This document shows, piece after piece, positions 18,070 through 27,317 of a DNA stretch of 64,000 nt. A program made the translations under genes and the position numbers. Source of the stretch: CAYMGM01 sp964390005 (GTDB lineage Bacteria > Pseudomonadota > Alphaproteobacteria > UBA9219); NCBI GenBank assembly GCA_964390005.1, contig CAYMGM010000002.1, positions 186,001 to 250,000 on the forward strand, read 5' to 3'. Within the stretch, counting starts at the first letter, position 1; each line of letters starts with the position of its first letter. The notes under the pieces were generated by a model. That model was not told the origin of the DNA, ran no database searches, and worked only from the letters and a program-made list of their open reading frames with translations.

Positions 18070-19923
18070 ATGGGAAAGACCAGCTTTGACCGTGGCGCCG
18101 CTATTATTCGCGCGCAGCTTCGTACCATGCCATCGCTTCCCGGCGTGTACCGCATGCTGGGCATCGAGGGCACGCCGCTCTACGTCGGCAAGGCCAAAAA
18201 TTTAAAAAAGCGCGTCACGGCCTATACGCAGCAAAACCGGCTTCCCGTTCGTATTCAGCGCATGGTGGCCCGCACCGTTTCGATGGAAATCGTCGTCACG
18301 CGCACCGAAGCCGAAGCGCTTCTTTTAGAAGCCAATTTGATCCAGCATTTCGCGCCGCCCTATAATATTCTGTTCCGCGACGATAAAAGCTATCCTTACA
18401 TTTATCTGTCCGGCGACCACCCCTTTCCGCGCCTGGCCAAACATCGCGGCGCACGTTCGGCCAAAGGCTGGTATTTTGGGCCTTTTGCCTCGGCAGCGGC
18501 GGTGGACGAAACGCTGATCGTTCTTCAACGCGGCTTTATGATCCGCAATTGCAGCGACAGTTATTTTGCCGCACGAACGCGCCCCTGTTTGCAATATCAT
18601 ATCAAGCGTTGCACGGGGCCTTGCGCCCACAAAGTCACCGAAGCCGCCTATGCCGCCCAAGTCGCCGAGGCCCGCGCCTTTTTGTCGGGCGAAAGCGGCG
18701 CAATCCAAGAACGCTTGGCCAAAGCAATGCAAGAAGCCAGTGACGCGCTTGATTTTGAACAAGCCGCGCGCCTGCGCGACCGGATCAAGGTTTTAACGTC
18801 GGTCCAAGCGCGGCAAGACATTCAAGTCAGCGGTCTTGGCGACGCCGATATTGTCGCGGCGCATCAAGAAGCGGGCCGCACGGCTTTGCAGCTTTTCTTT
18901 TTCCGCGCCGACCGTAATTTTGGCACGCGCAGTTGTTTTCCAAGCCAAGAAGGCGCGGCAGATCCGGGCGAGATCATCGGCGCGTTTCTCAGCCACTTTT
19001 ACGCCAGCCAGCCCATTCCCCCGCTTATTCTGGTCAGCCATTTGCCGCCCGACGCCGCTTTGCTGGCCGACGCTTTATCGGAAGCCGCAGGCCACAAAGT
19101 CCGGATGGCAGTCCCCAAACTGGGCGACAAAAAACGCCTGCTGGATCACGCCTTGGCCAATGCATCGCAAGCCTTAGGCCGCAAACTGGCTGAAGCCGCC
19201 GAACAAAAGAAATTATTGCAAGGCGTCGCCAAAATCTTTGACCTTGCGAGCCCCCCCAACAGGATTGAAGTTTACGACAACGCCCATACGTCGGGCCAAT
19301 ATGCTGTCGGCGGCATGATCGCGGCAGGCCCCGAAGGCTTTTTGAAAAAAACCTATCGCACCTTCAATATTCGCGACAACGCCACGGGCGACGATTTTGC
19401 GATGATGACCGAAGTGCTGACGCGCCGTTTTGCGCGCCTGGTCAAGGAAGATCCCGATAAGAAATCAGGCCTTTGGCCCGATCTTTTGTTGATCGACGGC
19501 GGCGCGGGTCAGTTGGGGCGCGTCCAAAAGGTTTTAGCCGATCTAGGCGTGACGGACGTTGCCGTTGTCGGGATTGCCAAAGGCCCCGATCGCAACGCCG
19601 GGCGTGAGCGTTTTTTCCTGCCCGGACGCGCACCGTTTAGCCTGCCCCCCGACGATCCTATTTTATACTACCTGCAACGCCTGCGCGACGAAGCCCACCG
19701 CTATGCCAACGGCACGCACGGCGCACGGCGAACCCGCGCCATCGACGATTCGGGCCTTGACGCCATCGCGGGTATCGGCCCCAGCCGAAAAAAAGCCCTT
19801 TTGCGTCATTTTGGCTCGGCCAAGGGGGTGGAGGCCGCCGGAATCGAGGACTTAATGCGTGTGAAAGGTATCAGCCGCCTCGCCGCGAAAAAGATCTATG
19901 ATTATTTCCACGTAAGGGGTTAA
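18070..19923 (+). CDS. uvrC: UvrABC system protein C (excinuclease subunit)
   Basis: This 617-residue protein makes the dual incisions in nucleotide excision repair, acting with UvrA and UvrB on damaged DNA. The N-terminal GIY-YIG nuclease domain is visible from LPGVYRMLG through PLYVGKAKNLKKRV. A Cys-containing linker (CLQYHIKRCTGPC) precedes the UVR motif (about residues 205-240, EASDALDFEQAARLRD), which contacts UvrB. The RNase H-like endonuclease domain includes RIEVYDNAHTSGQYAVG, LLIDGGAGQLG and DEAHRYANGTH, and the C-terminus has two helix-hairpin-helix motifs (IAGIGPSRKKALL and MRVKGISRLAAKKIYDY). I use the ATG at 18070; a TTG two codons earlier is less likely. The neighbouring downstream gene is pgsA, a conserved arrangement. 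Confidence 0.97.
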   Translation: MGKTSFDRGAAIIRAQLRTMPSLPGVYRMLGIEGTPLYVGKAKNLKKRVTAYTQQNRLPVRIQRMVARTVSMEIVVTRTEAEALLLEANLIQHFAPPYNILFRDDKSYPYIYLSGDHPFPRLAKHRGARSAKGWYFGPFASAAAVDETLIVLQRGFMIRNCSDSYFAARTRPCLQYHIKRCTGPCAHKVTEAAYAAQVAEARAFLSGESGAIQERLAKAMQEASDALDFEQAARLRDRIKVLTSVQARQDIQVSGLGDADIVAAHQEAGRTALQLFFFRADRNFGTRSCFPSQEGAADPGEIIGAFLSHFYASQPIPPLILVSHLPPDAALLADALSEAAGHKVRMAVPKLGDKKRLLDHALANASQALGRKLAEAAEQKKLLQGVAKIFDLASPPNRIEVYDNAHTSGQYAVGGMIAAGPEGFLKKTYRTFNIRDNATGDDFAMMTEVLTRRFARLVKEDPDKKSGLWPDLLLIDGGAGQLGRVQKVLADLGVTDVAVVGIAKGPDRNAGRERFFLPGRAPFSLPPDDPILYYLQRLRDEAHRYANGTHGARRTRAIDDSGLDAIAGIGPSRKKALLRHFGSAKGVEAAGIEDLMRVKGISRLAAKKIYDYFHVRG

Positions 19924-19980
19924 ATGGCGGCATTCGACCGGACGATTGATTCTTGACATTAAAGCCTTCAGGACCGCGCC

Positions 19981-20535
19981 ATGTTCAACTCGATGCCTAA
20001 CAAACTGACGTTATCGCGCATTATCGTGATTCCGATCATTTTGATTTTGCTTGTCATGCCCCAAGCTTGGGCCGCATGGGTTGCTGTTGTCCTTTTCGCC
20101 GTCGCGGGCTTTACCGATTGGCTGGATGGCTATCTGGCGCGACGCACCAAACAGGTCTCGAAGATCGGTCAATTTTTAGACCCAATTGCCGATAAACTTT
20201 TGGTCTCGGCTGTTTTGCTGTTCCTTGTCGGCAACGGCAAGATCAACGGCTTTGCCATTTGGCCCGCCGTGATCATTTTGCTGCGTGAAGTCGCCGTCTC
20301 GGGCCTGCGCGAGTTTTTGGCCGGGCTTCGGATCAGCGTGCCTGTCAGCAAGCTGGCCAAATGGAAAACAACGATCCAGTTGATCGCTCTTGGTTTTTTG
20401 ATCGTTGGCTATCATGCCCCGGCCTTTTTACCGGCCGAGGCCCTTGGCGATCTGCTGTTATGGATTGCAGGTGGCCTGACCGTTATTACGGGCTATGATT
20501 ACTGGCGCGCCAGCCTTAAACATTTCGAAGAATAA
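19981..20535 (+). CDS. pgsA: CDP-diacylglycerol-glycerol-3-phosphate 3-phosphatidyltransferase
   Basis: The 184-residue integral membrane enzyme makes phosphatidylglycerol phosphate from CDP-diacylglycerol and glycerol 3-phosphate, the committed step to phosphatidylglycerol and cardiolipin. The CDP-alcohol phosphotransferase signature DGxxARxxxxxxxxGxxxDxxxD is intact in the DGYLAR to DPIADK region (about residues 48-70). Several hydrophobic helices flank it. The start at 19981 (MFNSMPNKLT) has AGGA upstream; the internal Met5 is an alternative. It follows uvrC by 57 nt, so the two are likely one transcript. moaD and moaE, which often come next in alphaproteobacteria, are absent here. Confidence 0.95.
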   Translation: MFNSMPNKLTLSRIIVIPIILILLVMPQAWAAWVAVVLFAVAGFTDWLDGYLARRTKQVSKIGQFLDPIADKLLVSAVLLFLVGNGKINGFAIWPAVIILLREVAVSGLREFLAGLRISVPVSKLAKWKTTIQLIALGFLIVGYHAPAFLPAEALGDLLLWIAGGLTVITGYDYWRASLKHFEE

Positions 20536-20575
20536 AGCCGAATAATCCGCGCCAAAAACGTCTTATCGTATGCAT

Positions 20576-20591
20576 GGGCTTAAGCCCTTTT
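20576..20591 (+). terminator. Short palindrome with T run after pgsA
   Basis: The palindrome GGGCTTAAGCCC (20576-20587) is followed directly by TTTT, 40 nt after the pgsA stop. It is a small hairpin, so termination may be weak. Confidence 0.4.
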
Positions 20592-20661
20592 CAACGCGGC
20601 TGCGCCCATAACGGTCTTCTCCCGCCTGCCTGCCTTTAGGCGTTTCGGAAAGGAAAAGACC

Positions 20662-21849
20662 ATGACATGCCCCAACGATACCTACAGCCTTTTCATGCCG
20701 GGCAAAACGATTTACGGCGCGGGATCGGCTGATTCTGTCCCCGAAGCCATCACCCTTTTAGGCGGGCAAAAACCGCTGATCGTCACGGACAAAGGCATTG
20801 TCAAAGTCGGCATTCTGAAACGCATCACCGAGCGGCTGTCGGGCGCTGGCATCAGCTATGCCGTTTACGATGAAACGGTTCCGAACCCGCGCGTTCAAAA
20901 TGTTATCGATGGCGTCGAAACCTTCAAGAAAAACGCCTGCGACAGCCTGATTACGCTGGGTGGCGGCTCGTCGCACGATTGTGGCAAAGGCATTGGCCTT
21001 GTCGTACAAAACGGCGGACATATTCAGGATTTTGAAGGGATCGACCGCTCGGACAAGCCTTTTCTGCCTTATGTCGCGGTCAATACGACATCGGGAACAG
21101 CGTCGGAAATGACCCGCTTTACGATCATTTCGGACCCTCAGCGCCAAGTCAAAATGGCCATCGTCGATTGGCGCGTCACGCCGGGGATCGCCATTAACGA
21201 CCCGCTTTTGACGATGTCCATGCCGCCCGATCTGACAGCTGCAACGGGCATGGACGCTTTGACCCATGCAGTCGAAGCTTTTGTTTCCGTGGCCGCGACG
21301 CCGCTGACGGATTCGGCTGCCGAAAAAGCTTTTGCGCTTGTTTTCGAGCATTTGCGTGGCGCTGTCGCCAACGGGCAAAATCTTGAAGCGCGCGAAGCGA
21401 TGTGCCATGCCGAGTATCTGGCCGGGGTCGCTTTTAACAATGCCAGCCTTGGTTACGTTCACGCCATGGCGCACCAGTTGGGCGGTTTTTATGATCTGCC
21501 GCATGGCGAATGCAATGCCGTTTTGTTACCCTATGTCTCGCGTTTCAATCTTATTTCCTGCGTCAAAAAGTTTGCCCGCATGGCGGCCTGCTTTGGCGAA
21601 AACACCGACGGTCTGACGCCGCGCGATGCCGCCGATTTGGCGTTAAAGGCGATCACGCGCCTTTCCGCCGATGTTGGCATTCCGTCAAATCTGATTGAAC
21701 TGGGGCGGCGCTATCGCAAAGATGTCAAACCTTCCGATATTCCGACCATGACGCGCAACGCGCAGAAAGACGTTTGCGGCCTAACCAATCCGCGGCGAGC
21801 AACCGATGAAGAGATCGCCGCCATCTTCAGCGCGGCAATGGAAGGCTAA
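20662..21849 (+). CDS. Iron-containing alcohol dehydrogenase
   Basis: This 395-residue protein belongs to the iron-dependent (type III) alcohol dehydrogenases, NAD(P)-dependent oxidoreductases that interconvert alcohols and aldehydes. It is closest in style to 1,3-propanediol and AdhB/YiaY-type enzymes. The nucleotide-binding GGGSSHDCGKG lies at 100-110. The four metal ligands of the family are present: D198 and H202 in GMDALTHAVEAF, H267 in VHAMAHQLGG and H281 in LPHGECNAVLLP. A good ribosome binding site (AAAGGAAA) precedes the ATG. It is monocistronic: it begins 126 nt after pgsA and is convergent with the histidine kinase gene, with 11 nt between stops. The substrate cannot be told from sequence; fermentative alcohol metabolism is one option. 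Confidence 0.92.
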   Translation: MTCPNDTYSLFMPGKTIYGAGSADSVPEAITLLGGQKPLIVTDKGIVKVGILKRITERLSGAGISYAVYDETVPNPRVQNVIDGVETFKKNACDSLITLGGGSSHDCGKGIGLVVQNGGHIQDFEGIDRSDKPFLPYVAVNTTSGTASEMTRFTIISDPQRQVKMAIVDWRVTPGIAINDPLLTMSMPPDLTAATGMDALTHAVEAFVSVAATPLTDSAAEKAFALVFEHLRGAVANGQNLEAREAMCHAEYLAGVAFNNASLGYVHAMAHQLGGFYDLPHGECNAVLLPYVSRFNLISCVKKFARMAACFGENTDGLTPRDAADLALKAITRLSADVGIPSNLIELGRRYRKDVKPSDIPTMTRNAQKDVCGLTNPRRATDEEIAAIFSAAMEG

Positions 21850-21860
21850 ACGGAAAAGGC

Positions 21861-23948
21861 TTATAAAAAGCCTTCTTGCTTCAGATATGCTTTGACGTGC
21901 GCCAGCTCACCCATAATCTTTTGGGCCAGATCGGTCCGGCCTGTCGCATCGCCCTTGTAAGCATGCGCCTCACCACAGATCTGGCGCAGATATCCGGCGC
22001 CAATGTCGCCGCTAAGCCCCATCAGCTGCTGCGTCGTTTCAAGCCAGACATGAATATCCTCTTCGATCGCAGAGGACGGGCCCAAAATATCGATCAGCGA
22101 ATCCAACTTTTCCATAGCCTTGCCGACATGCTCGCGTGCGGTCTCAAGGCTTCCGGTCGTCGAAACGCTGAGCATTTTCAGATTCACAGGGTGCGTGCGC
22201 CCCGAAGAGATTGGTTTTAACGGCGTGCCCGATGACGTGGCGTCAAAAGCGATCCACGCCGCCAGCGTTTGATGCAAAATGCGCATATTAATCGGCTTGC
22301 TGATATATTCGTCCATCCCGGCCTGAAGGCATTTTTCTTTGTCGCCAACCATCGCGTTGGCCGTCATCGCGATAATCGGCACATGCGCGCCCGTCGCTTG
22401 TTCCAAATCGCGGATCGCTTTTGTTGCATCGTAGCCGTTCATATCCGGCATATAACAATCCATGAGAACAGCCGTCCAAGGCCCGCGTTCTCTGTACGCG
22501 GCAAGCGCTTCAAGACCCGTGGCCGCAATTTCGAAATCATCAACGCCAAACTTATGCATAACCTGCTTGATCAGCATTTGATTCATGGGCTGATCTTCGG
22601 CGATCAACAGACGCGCTTGGTCTGGCGCGATACGCCCGCCGCCCCTGTGTTCTGGCGTCATCGCGTCTTCGATATATAGTTTTTCCGTCGTCTCAAACGG
22701 GATGACAAACCAAAAGGTCGAGCCTTCGCCCGCGATGCTATCGACGCCGATTTTACCCGCCATGCGCAAAACAAGCTCGCGCGTTATGGCAAGCCCAAGG
22801 CCCGTTCCGCCATAGCGCCGCGTTGTCGAGTTGTCGGCCTGAACAAATTTATCAAAAACGCTCGACAACTTCTCAGGCGAAATGCCGATGCCCGTATCCG
22901 CGACTTCGCAACGAAACTCAACATGCGTTTCGTTCAAGCGAACGACTTTGGCGCGAACTTCGATGTGCCCTTGATTGGTATATTTGACCGCATTGCTGAC
23001 CAGATTTGTCAGAATGCGCTTAAAGCGCAGCGGATCGCCAACCAGATAGGGCAGCGCTTCATATTCATATTGCCGAATAATTGGCAGGCCTTTTTCGCGC
23101 GCGAGCAACGCCAGTTCATGCATGACCATCGACAAGATCTGATAGGGATCGAACCCAATCGTTTCCATCTGAACTTCGCCAGCTTCGATCTTCGATAGAT
23201 CCAAAATGTCATTCACGATTTTCAAAAGATTGTTCGACGACTGATAGACGATGCTGATCAAGTGCTGTTGATCGGGCGATAGGGGCGACGATTGTAAAAG
23301 CTGCGCCGTTCCCATAATGCCATTCAAAGGCGTCCGCAATTCATGCGACATATTCGCCAAAAACTCGCTTTTTGTCCTGTTGGCCGTTTCGGCGCGTTCA
23401 ATGATCTGGCGAAAATCGTCCTCTTTTTCTTTTTGCGCCGATATGTCGCGGATTATCCCAACATAAAGGGTCTTGCGGCCAAACGACATCTTATTCACCG
23501 TCACGGCCATCGGAAAAGACGATCCATCCTTGCGATAGGCGACAAAATTTCTCTCGGCCCCCAGCACCTCGTAATCTTCTTGAACGGCGCGTTTTAAAAT
23601 GCCTTCCCGTAATCCCATCTGTGCTGGCGGCATCAACAAATTGATCCGCTTGCCGATCATCTCCTGCGCTTCGTACTGAAATTGGCTGACAGCGGTTTTG
23701 TTGAACAGGCGAATCTCGCCCCGATCATCAACAGCGACAATGCCTTCGGGTACATGATCAAGAATGACATGCGCTTCTTTCTCGTCGATGTCGGGCGTTT
23801 TTATCGTCGCCCGCGTGACCGAGCGTTCTTTACGAAGAAGCGCGCGCATGCCCCCCACGTAAACAGCCGCGATAATCCCGCCTAACAGGGCGGCCCAAAG
23901 AACCAAGGTCTCTCGATCTGGCGGCAAATTGATTGTCAGCACAGCCAT
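21861..23948 (-). CDS. Hybrid sensor histidine kinase/response regulator
   Basis: The 695-residue protein has one membrane helix (14-36), a PAS domain (about 58-175), a HisKA dimerisation domain with phospho-accepting H202 in NMSHELRTPLNG, and an HATPase domain with N-box ILTNLVSNAVKYT, G1 DTGIGI and G2 GGTGLGL. A receiver domain follows (about 445-565) with acidic pair E451-D452, phospho-acceptor D497 in VLMDCYMPDMNG and K551. A helical C-terminal region of about 125 residues has no clear Hpt histidine, so phosphorelay to an external Hpt or response regulator is likely. The sensed signal is unknown. No response regulator gene is adjacent. The ATG at 23948 lacks a strong ribosome binding site. 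Confidence 0.93.
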   Translation of the reverse strand: MAVLTINLPPDRETLVLWAALLGGIIAAVYVGGMRALLRKERSVTRATIKTPDIDEKEAHVILDHVPEGIVAVDDRGEIRLFNKTAVSQFQYEAQEMIGKRINLLMPPAQMGLREGILKRAVQEDYEVLGAERNFVAYRKDGSSFPMAVTVNKMSFGRKTLYVGIIRDISAQKEKEDDFRQIIERAETANRTKSEFLANMSHELRTPLNGIMGTAQLLQSSPLSPDQQHLISIVYQSSNNLLKIVNDILDLSKIEAGEVQMETIGFDPYQILSMVMHELALLAREKGLPIIRQYEYEALPYLVGDPLRFKRILTNLVSNAVKYTNQGHIEVRAKVVRLNETHVEFRCEVADTGIGISPEKLSSVFDKFVQADNSTTRRYGGTGLGLAITRELVLRMAGKIGVDSIAGEGSTFWFVIPFETTEKLYIEDAMTPEHRGGGRIAPDQARLLIAEDQPMNQMLIKQVMHKFGVDDFEIAATGLEALAAYRERGPWTAVLMDCYMPDMNGYDATKAIRDLEQATGAHVPIIAMTANAMVGDKEKCLQAGMDEYISKPINMRILHQTLAAWIAFDATSSGTPLKPISSGRTHPVNLKMLSVSTTGSLETAREHVGKAMEKLDSLIDILGPSSAIEEDIHVWLETTQQLMGLSGDIGAGYLRQICGEAHAYKGDATGRTDLAQKIMGELAHVKAYLKQEGFL

Positions 23949-24135
23949 AGCGTTTTCTCATCCAACAACGATCTATTGCTGATTTAAAAGGCAATTGATA
24001 AAGATTTGGTGGGGAGACAAAGTACATGCGTATGGTTAAAGGGGGAGCCTTGAAAGTTTTCTGTCGTCTTTCATAGGTCTTCTTTCTTCTTTATAACGAA
24101 CGCATTCCTTCATTCATTTTGTGGACAGACTTTTT

Positions 24136-24573
24136 ATGGTTAAAGAAGAAAAACGCTCATCCTTACGCTCATGGACCCTTGCGGCGGGAACGGCTCTTGT
24201 CACACAAATGGCCGCTGTCACGTTGACAACCCCATGGGTCGGAAACTTCGCCATTCGTTCTGCCTCTTTGTGCGTTCTCATATGCGGCTGTTTCTGGCGC
24301 TTGGACGAAGCGGTCTCGCTTCTTGATCCCGTGACGATGGATCGGCAAAAAGATAAAATCCGAGAAAAAATACACGTGACATCGGATCTAGAAAAAATTG
24401 CCTTTTGCGCCCTTCTTTCCACGACGCTGGTCGGATCAACAAGTCTTACCGAAAGATTAGCCGAAGCCCGTAAACCTGTGCCCCCGGCCCCTATCGCAGA
24501 AAAATATAAGCTTTCGGTGCGCCCTGCGCCATTGATCGTTGTGCCGACACCCCCTTCGGTTATCAAGCTTTAA
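24136..24573 (+). CDS. Small membrane protein of unknown function, 145 aa
   Basis: I do not recognise this protein. After a basic N-terminus (MVKEEKRSSLRSW) it has two hydrophobic segments (about residues 16-34 and 40-58) likely to span the membrane, then a charged helical region, a third weaker hydrophobic patch and a Pro-rich tail ending PTPPSVIKL. I chose the ATG at 24136; a GTG at 24121 is also open. A 150-codon frame on the opposite strand over the same bases is rejected as a shadow, because this strand gives a sensible membrane protein and leads into the phosphatase gene 17 nt downstream. The two probably form an operon, so the protein may localise or regulate the phosphatase; that is inference. 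Confidence 0.55.
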   Translation: MVKEEKRSSLRSWTLAAGTALVTQMAAVTLTTPWVGNFAIRSASLCVLICGCFWRLDEAVSLLDPVTMDRQKDKIREKIHVTSDLEKIAFCALLSTTLVGSTSLTERLAEARKPVPPAPIAEKYKLSVRPAPLIVVPTPPSVIKL

Positions 24574-24590
24574 CCCGTAGGGCCGTTGTC

Positions 24591-25547
24591 ATGAGTTACC
24601 GCGCGCCTGCGTGGCCCTCGCTGCTTGAATGGGAAGAACATCGTTTTCCGCCTGCTTTTATTTATCCGTTTTCGCAAACCTACGGCATTGGCGATATTCA
24701 TGGGCGGCTGGATGAACTTTTACGCCTGATGGACAGGGTCGAGCGCGAGATTTGCAACGATCCCGACACGCTTTATCCTATCCTTGTTTTTTTAGGCGAT
24801 TACGGCGACCGCGGCCCACAAACCAAAGAAGTCATTGCCTATTTGTTGCACGACTTACCTTCCGTCGGCGAGACGCGCTTTCTGCGCGGCAATCATGACG
24901 AAGCAATCAACCGCCTGCTGGACTCTGGTCTTTCGGATTCTACAAAAGAATGGGCCTGGCGCACCTGGACCCCGCCCAGCGCTGGCGGCGAGGCCACGCT
25001 TCGGTCCTATGGCGTGCGTCTGCGCAAAAGCGATTTCCCGCTGCACAATTTGCCAAAGGCGCGCCTTTTGAATCTCTGCGCCGAGCTCCATGATAAAATG
25101 CCGCCGTCTCATCGCGCGTTTTTCTGGCAAACCGAGCCCTATGTCGTGCGCGGCGGAAGCATCTTTGTTCATGCAGGCGTCAGACCAGATACGCCTTATT
25201 ACAACCAATACGGCGACAGCTTGTACAATATCCGAGAGGACTTCTTGACCTATCGCGGCGATTTTCACGGCAAGACGGTCATCTATGGCCACACGGCCTC
25301 GCGCAGCGGGATGCCGCATGTTGATATCAATAAGATCGGCGTTGATGCAGGATGTTCGTTTAACGATGGCCGGTTGGCTGCCGTTGTCATCAAGCCCAAG
25401 CAGTCGCCGCGCTTTTTGTTCTCGCGCCCGATGCCGCGCAGCCTATGGCAGCGCTTCAAAAAACGACTGACGCACGAACCGCACGAAGAAAGCTCCAACT
25501 GGTACGGCTATCAGTACCAAAAAGCGATAAAGACCTTAGGCTTTTAG
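24591..25547 (+). CDS. PPP-family metallophosphatase (serine/threonine phosphatase-like)
   Basis: This 318-residue protein has the full metallophosphatase signature set: GDIHG (34-38), GDYGDRG (69-75), GNHDE (100-104), a later His in SIFVHAG and GHT in VIYGHTAS. These residues hold a two-metal centre. The family covers PrpE/ApaH-like and PP1-like enzymes, so the substrate may be a phosphoprotein or a dinucleoside polyphosphate such as Ap4A. There is no signal peptide, and a C-terminal extension of about 60 basic residues follows the catalytic domain. It is 17 nt downstream of a small membrane protein gene and overlaps the convergent small gene on the other strand by 4 nt at their stops. Confidence 0.88.
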   Translation: MSYRAPAWPSLLEWEEHRFPPAFIYPFSQTYGIGDIHGRLDELLRLMDRVEREICNDPDTLYPILVFLGDYGDRGPQTKEVIAYLLHDLPSVGETRFLRGNHDEAINRLLDSGLSDSTKEWAWRTWTPPSAGGEATLRSYGVRLRKSDFPLHNLPKARLLNLCAELHDKMPPSHRAFFWQTEPYVVRGGSIFVHAGVRPDTPYYNQYGDSLYNIREDFLTYRGDFHGKTVIYGHTASRSGMPHVDINKIGVDAGCSFNDGRLAAVVIKPKQSPRFLFSRPMPRSLWQRFKKRLTHEPHEESSNWYGYQYQKAIKTLGF

Positions 25548-25816
25548 CCGTCGATCCCAAAAGCCGCGTTTGAACTCCGCTGCCGAAGCAACGATTGAAT
25601 AGAACGAGCAGGCTTTGCTTCAAGGGGGCCAAAACCGCTATAAGGAAGCGAAGGCGGCGACATCACAACAGGGACAGGCACAAAGACAATTTCCGGCGGC
25701 TGGAAATAACCATAAAGAGATTTCGCGATCGAGAAACTCGCAAGCGTAATGGCCGCAAGGTTAAGAATGATACAGGCCTTTCCTGAAAGGCCCATTTTTT
25801 CTTCTGGGGCTGACAT
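25544..25816 (-). CDS. Small single-pass membrane protein, 90 aa
   Basis: I do not recognise this protein. A short charged N-terminus (MSAPEEKMGLSGK) is followed by one hydrophobic helix (about residues 14-35) and a Pro-rich segment EIVFVPVPVVMSPPS, then a basic C-terminal tail. The ATG at 25816 has GGAAAG eight nt upstream; the frame is open seven codons further but lacks a ribosome binding site there. It is convergent with the phosphatase gene and overlaps its stop. The hydrophobic helix followed by a V-rich, PPS-containing segment loosely recalls the tail of the membrane protein at 24136-24573. Confidence 0.5.
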   Translation of the reverse strand: MSAPEEKMGLSGKACIILNLAAITLASFSIAKSLYGYFQPPEIVFVPVPVVMSPPSLPYSGFGPLEAKPARSIQSLLRQRSSNAAFGIDG

Positions 25817-25893
25817 CTTATTCTTTCCGTTTTTCAAAAGCTTTCCCTAGCCTTTAAAGCGCAAAAGGCCAGCCAAAACAATCCGCATTACTT

Positions 25894-26349
25894 TCAAAGC
25901 CCCAGCGCCGCGATGGCCCCGCGCGCCAGCGCATCGGCGCGCTCGTTTTCGGGGTGGCCGCGATGCCCTTTCACCCAGAAAAGCTTAAGCTGATGGCGCT
26001 GCGTGGCTTCGTCCAGCCGCTGCCATAAGTCGATATTCTTAACGGGCGTCTTATCGGCTGTTTTCCAGCCGCGCTTTTTCCAGTTCGCCAGCCACTGTTC
26101 AAGCCCGTTTTTGACATATTGGCTGTCGGTCGTCAGATGCACTTGGGCCGGTTTTTTCAACGCCTCTAGCGCGACAATGACCGCCATCAGCTCCATACGG
26201 TTGTTGGTCGTCTGAGGCTCGGCCCCGCACAGCTCTTTTTCCAGCGTGCCATAGCGCAAGATAGCCCCCCACCCGCCGGGCCCGGGGTTTCCCGAACAAG
26301 CGCCATCTGTAAAAATCTCAACGGTTCCCGATAAGGCTTCGTCGGTCAT
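25894..26349 (-). CDS. rnhA: Ribonuclease HI
   Basis: This 151-residue enzyme degrades the RNA strand of RNA-DNA hybrids, removing R-loops and primers. All catalytic residues are visible: D15 in FTDGACSGNPGPGG, E53 in NRMELMAV, D75 in TTDSQYV and D139 in NERADALA, with the flexible-loop His region in KGHRGHPEN. Length is typical. Its ATG overlaps the stop of thrB by 4 nt, indicating translational coupling in a marR-thrB-rnhA operon. thrB-rnhA adjacency is common in alphaproteobacteria, and the same two genes usually follow ispH there. Confidence 0.97.
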   Translation of the reverse strand: MTDEALSGTVEIFTDGACSGNPGPGGWGAILRYGTLEKELCGAEPQTTNNRMELMAVIVALEALKKPAQVHLTTDSQYVKNGLEQWLANWKKRGWKTADKTPVKNIDLWQRLDEATQRHQLKLFWVKGHRGHPENERADALARGAIAALGL

Positions 26350-27311
26350 GGATCAAAACCATAGGCCGTCAGGCTTGAGATTTGCTGATGGAACACCAGC
26401 CGCGTCAGATATTCCGTGGGATCCAAGGGCTTGACCAAAGCGCCGGGCACTTGGTTCAACCAATCATAAAGGCGCGACAGCAAAAACCGCATCGACGCGC
26501 CGCGTGCCAGCGTCGGCAACCGCCATTTTTCTTCCTGAGAAAGCGGACGGACGCGCTCATACCCCTGCAGCATCGCGCGCGCCTTGGTGATATTGAACGA
26601 GACGTTATGTTCAAAGCACCAAGCGTTCATCGTGATGACAAGGTCGTAAACCAGAAAATCGGTGCAAGCGAAGTAAAAGTCGAACACGCCCGTAATCTTG
26701 TTGTCGGTCGCAAAAACATTGTTGGGAAACAAATCGGCATGGATCAGCCCGCGCGGCAGATCCGTCGGCCAGCTTTGGCTTAAAAAGGCCATTTCTTCCG
26801 TTAAAACAGCCCCCAGCCCCTGCCGGACTTCGTCGGCACGGCCCTGCGTTTTATCGAACAGGTCCTTCCAAGACGGCAGGCTCATCGTATTGGGGCGCGT
26901 CATTTGAAAGCCCTGCCCCGCCACATGAAGCCGCGCCAAAGTCTTACCGATATCGCCGCACAATTCCGGCGTTAGGCGGTCTGGCATTGAACCTTCAAGA
27001 AAGGTCGTCAGCGCGGCGGGTCGCTCTTTGATCACAGAAATGAACGCGCCGTCTTTGCGCGGCACAGGTGCTGGCGCCGGAATCTGGCTTTTGACCAAAT
27101 GGTCCATCAACCCCAGAAAAAAAGGCAGATCCATCGGATTCACGCGCTTTTCATACAGCGTGAGGATGTATTTGCTTTGATCTGTTTTTAAAAGATAATT
27201 GGTGTTTTCAACGCCGGATTTAATGCCGGTCAGCTCCTGCACCTGCCCAATATTATAGGCAGCCAGAGCCTCTTTCGCCTCATCCAAACTCACATGGGTA
27301 TAAACGGCCAT
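26346..27311 (-). CDS. thrB: Homoserine kinase (APH-fold, ThrB)
   Basis: The 321-residue protein is the aminoglycoside-phosphotransferase-fold homoserine kinase of alphaproteobacteria. It phosphorylates homoserine in threonine synthesis and is unrelated to the GHMP-type ThrB of enterics. The N-lobe contains GVENTNYLL and YILTLYEKRV; the catalytic base is D193 in IHADLFPNN, and the metal-binding D211 lies in GVFDFYFACTDF. The start is 6 nt after the stop of the MarR gene, and the stop overlaps the start of rnhA by 4 nt, so the three are one operon. In many relatives the preceding gene is ispH; here it is a MarR-type regulator. Confidence 0.95.
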   Translation of the reverse strand: MAVYTHVSLDEAKEALAAYNIGQVQELTGIKSGVENTNYLLKTDQSKYILTLYEKRVNPMDLPFFLGLMDHLVKSQIPAPAPVPRKDGAFISVIKERPAALTTFLEGSMPDRLTPELCGDIGKTLARLHVAGQGFQMTRPNTMSLPSWKDLFDKTQGRADEVRQGLGAVLTEEMAFLSQSWPTDLPRGLIHADLFPNNVFATDNKITGVFDFYFACTDFLVYDLVITMNAWCFEHNVSFNITKARAMLQGYERVRPLSQEEKWRLPTLARGASMRFLLSRLYDWLNQVPGALVKPLDPTEYLTRLVFHQQISSLTAYGFDP

Positions 27312-27317
27312 AGGAAA

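Noticed and set aside
24114..24566. A 150-codon frame on the minus strand opposite the small membrane protein
   Set aside because: It overlaps a plus-strand gene with membrane-like segments that leads into the phosphatase gene, lacks a ribosome binding site and translates to a composition-biased, unrecognisable sequence.
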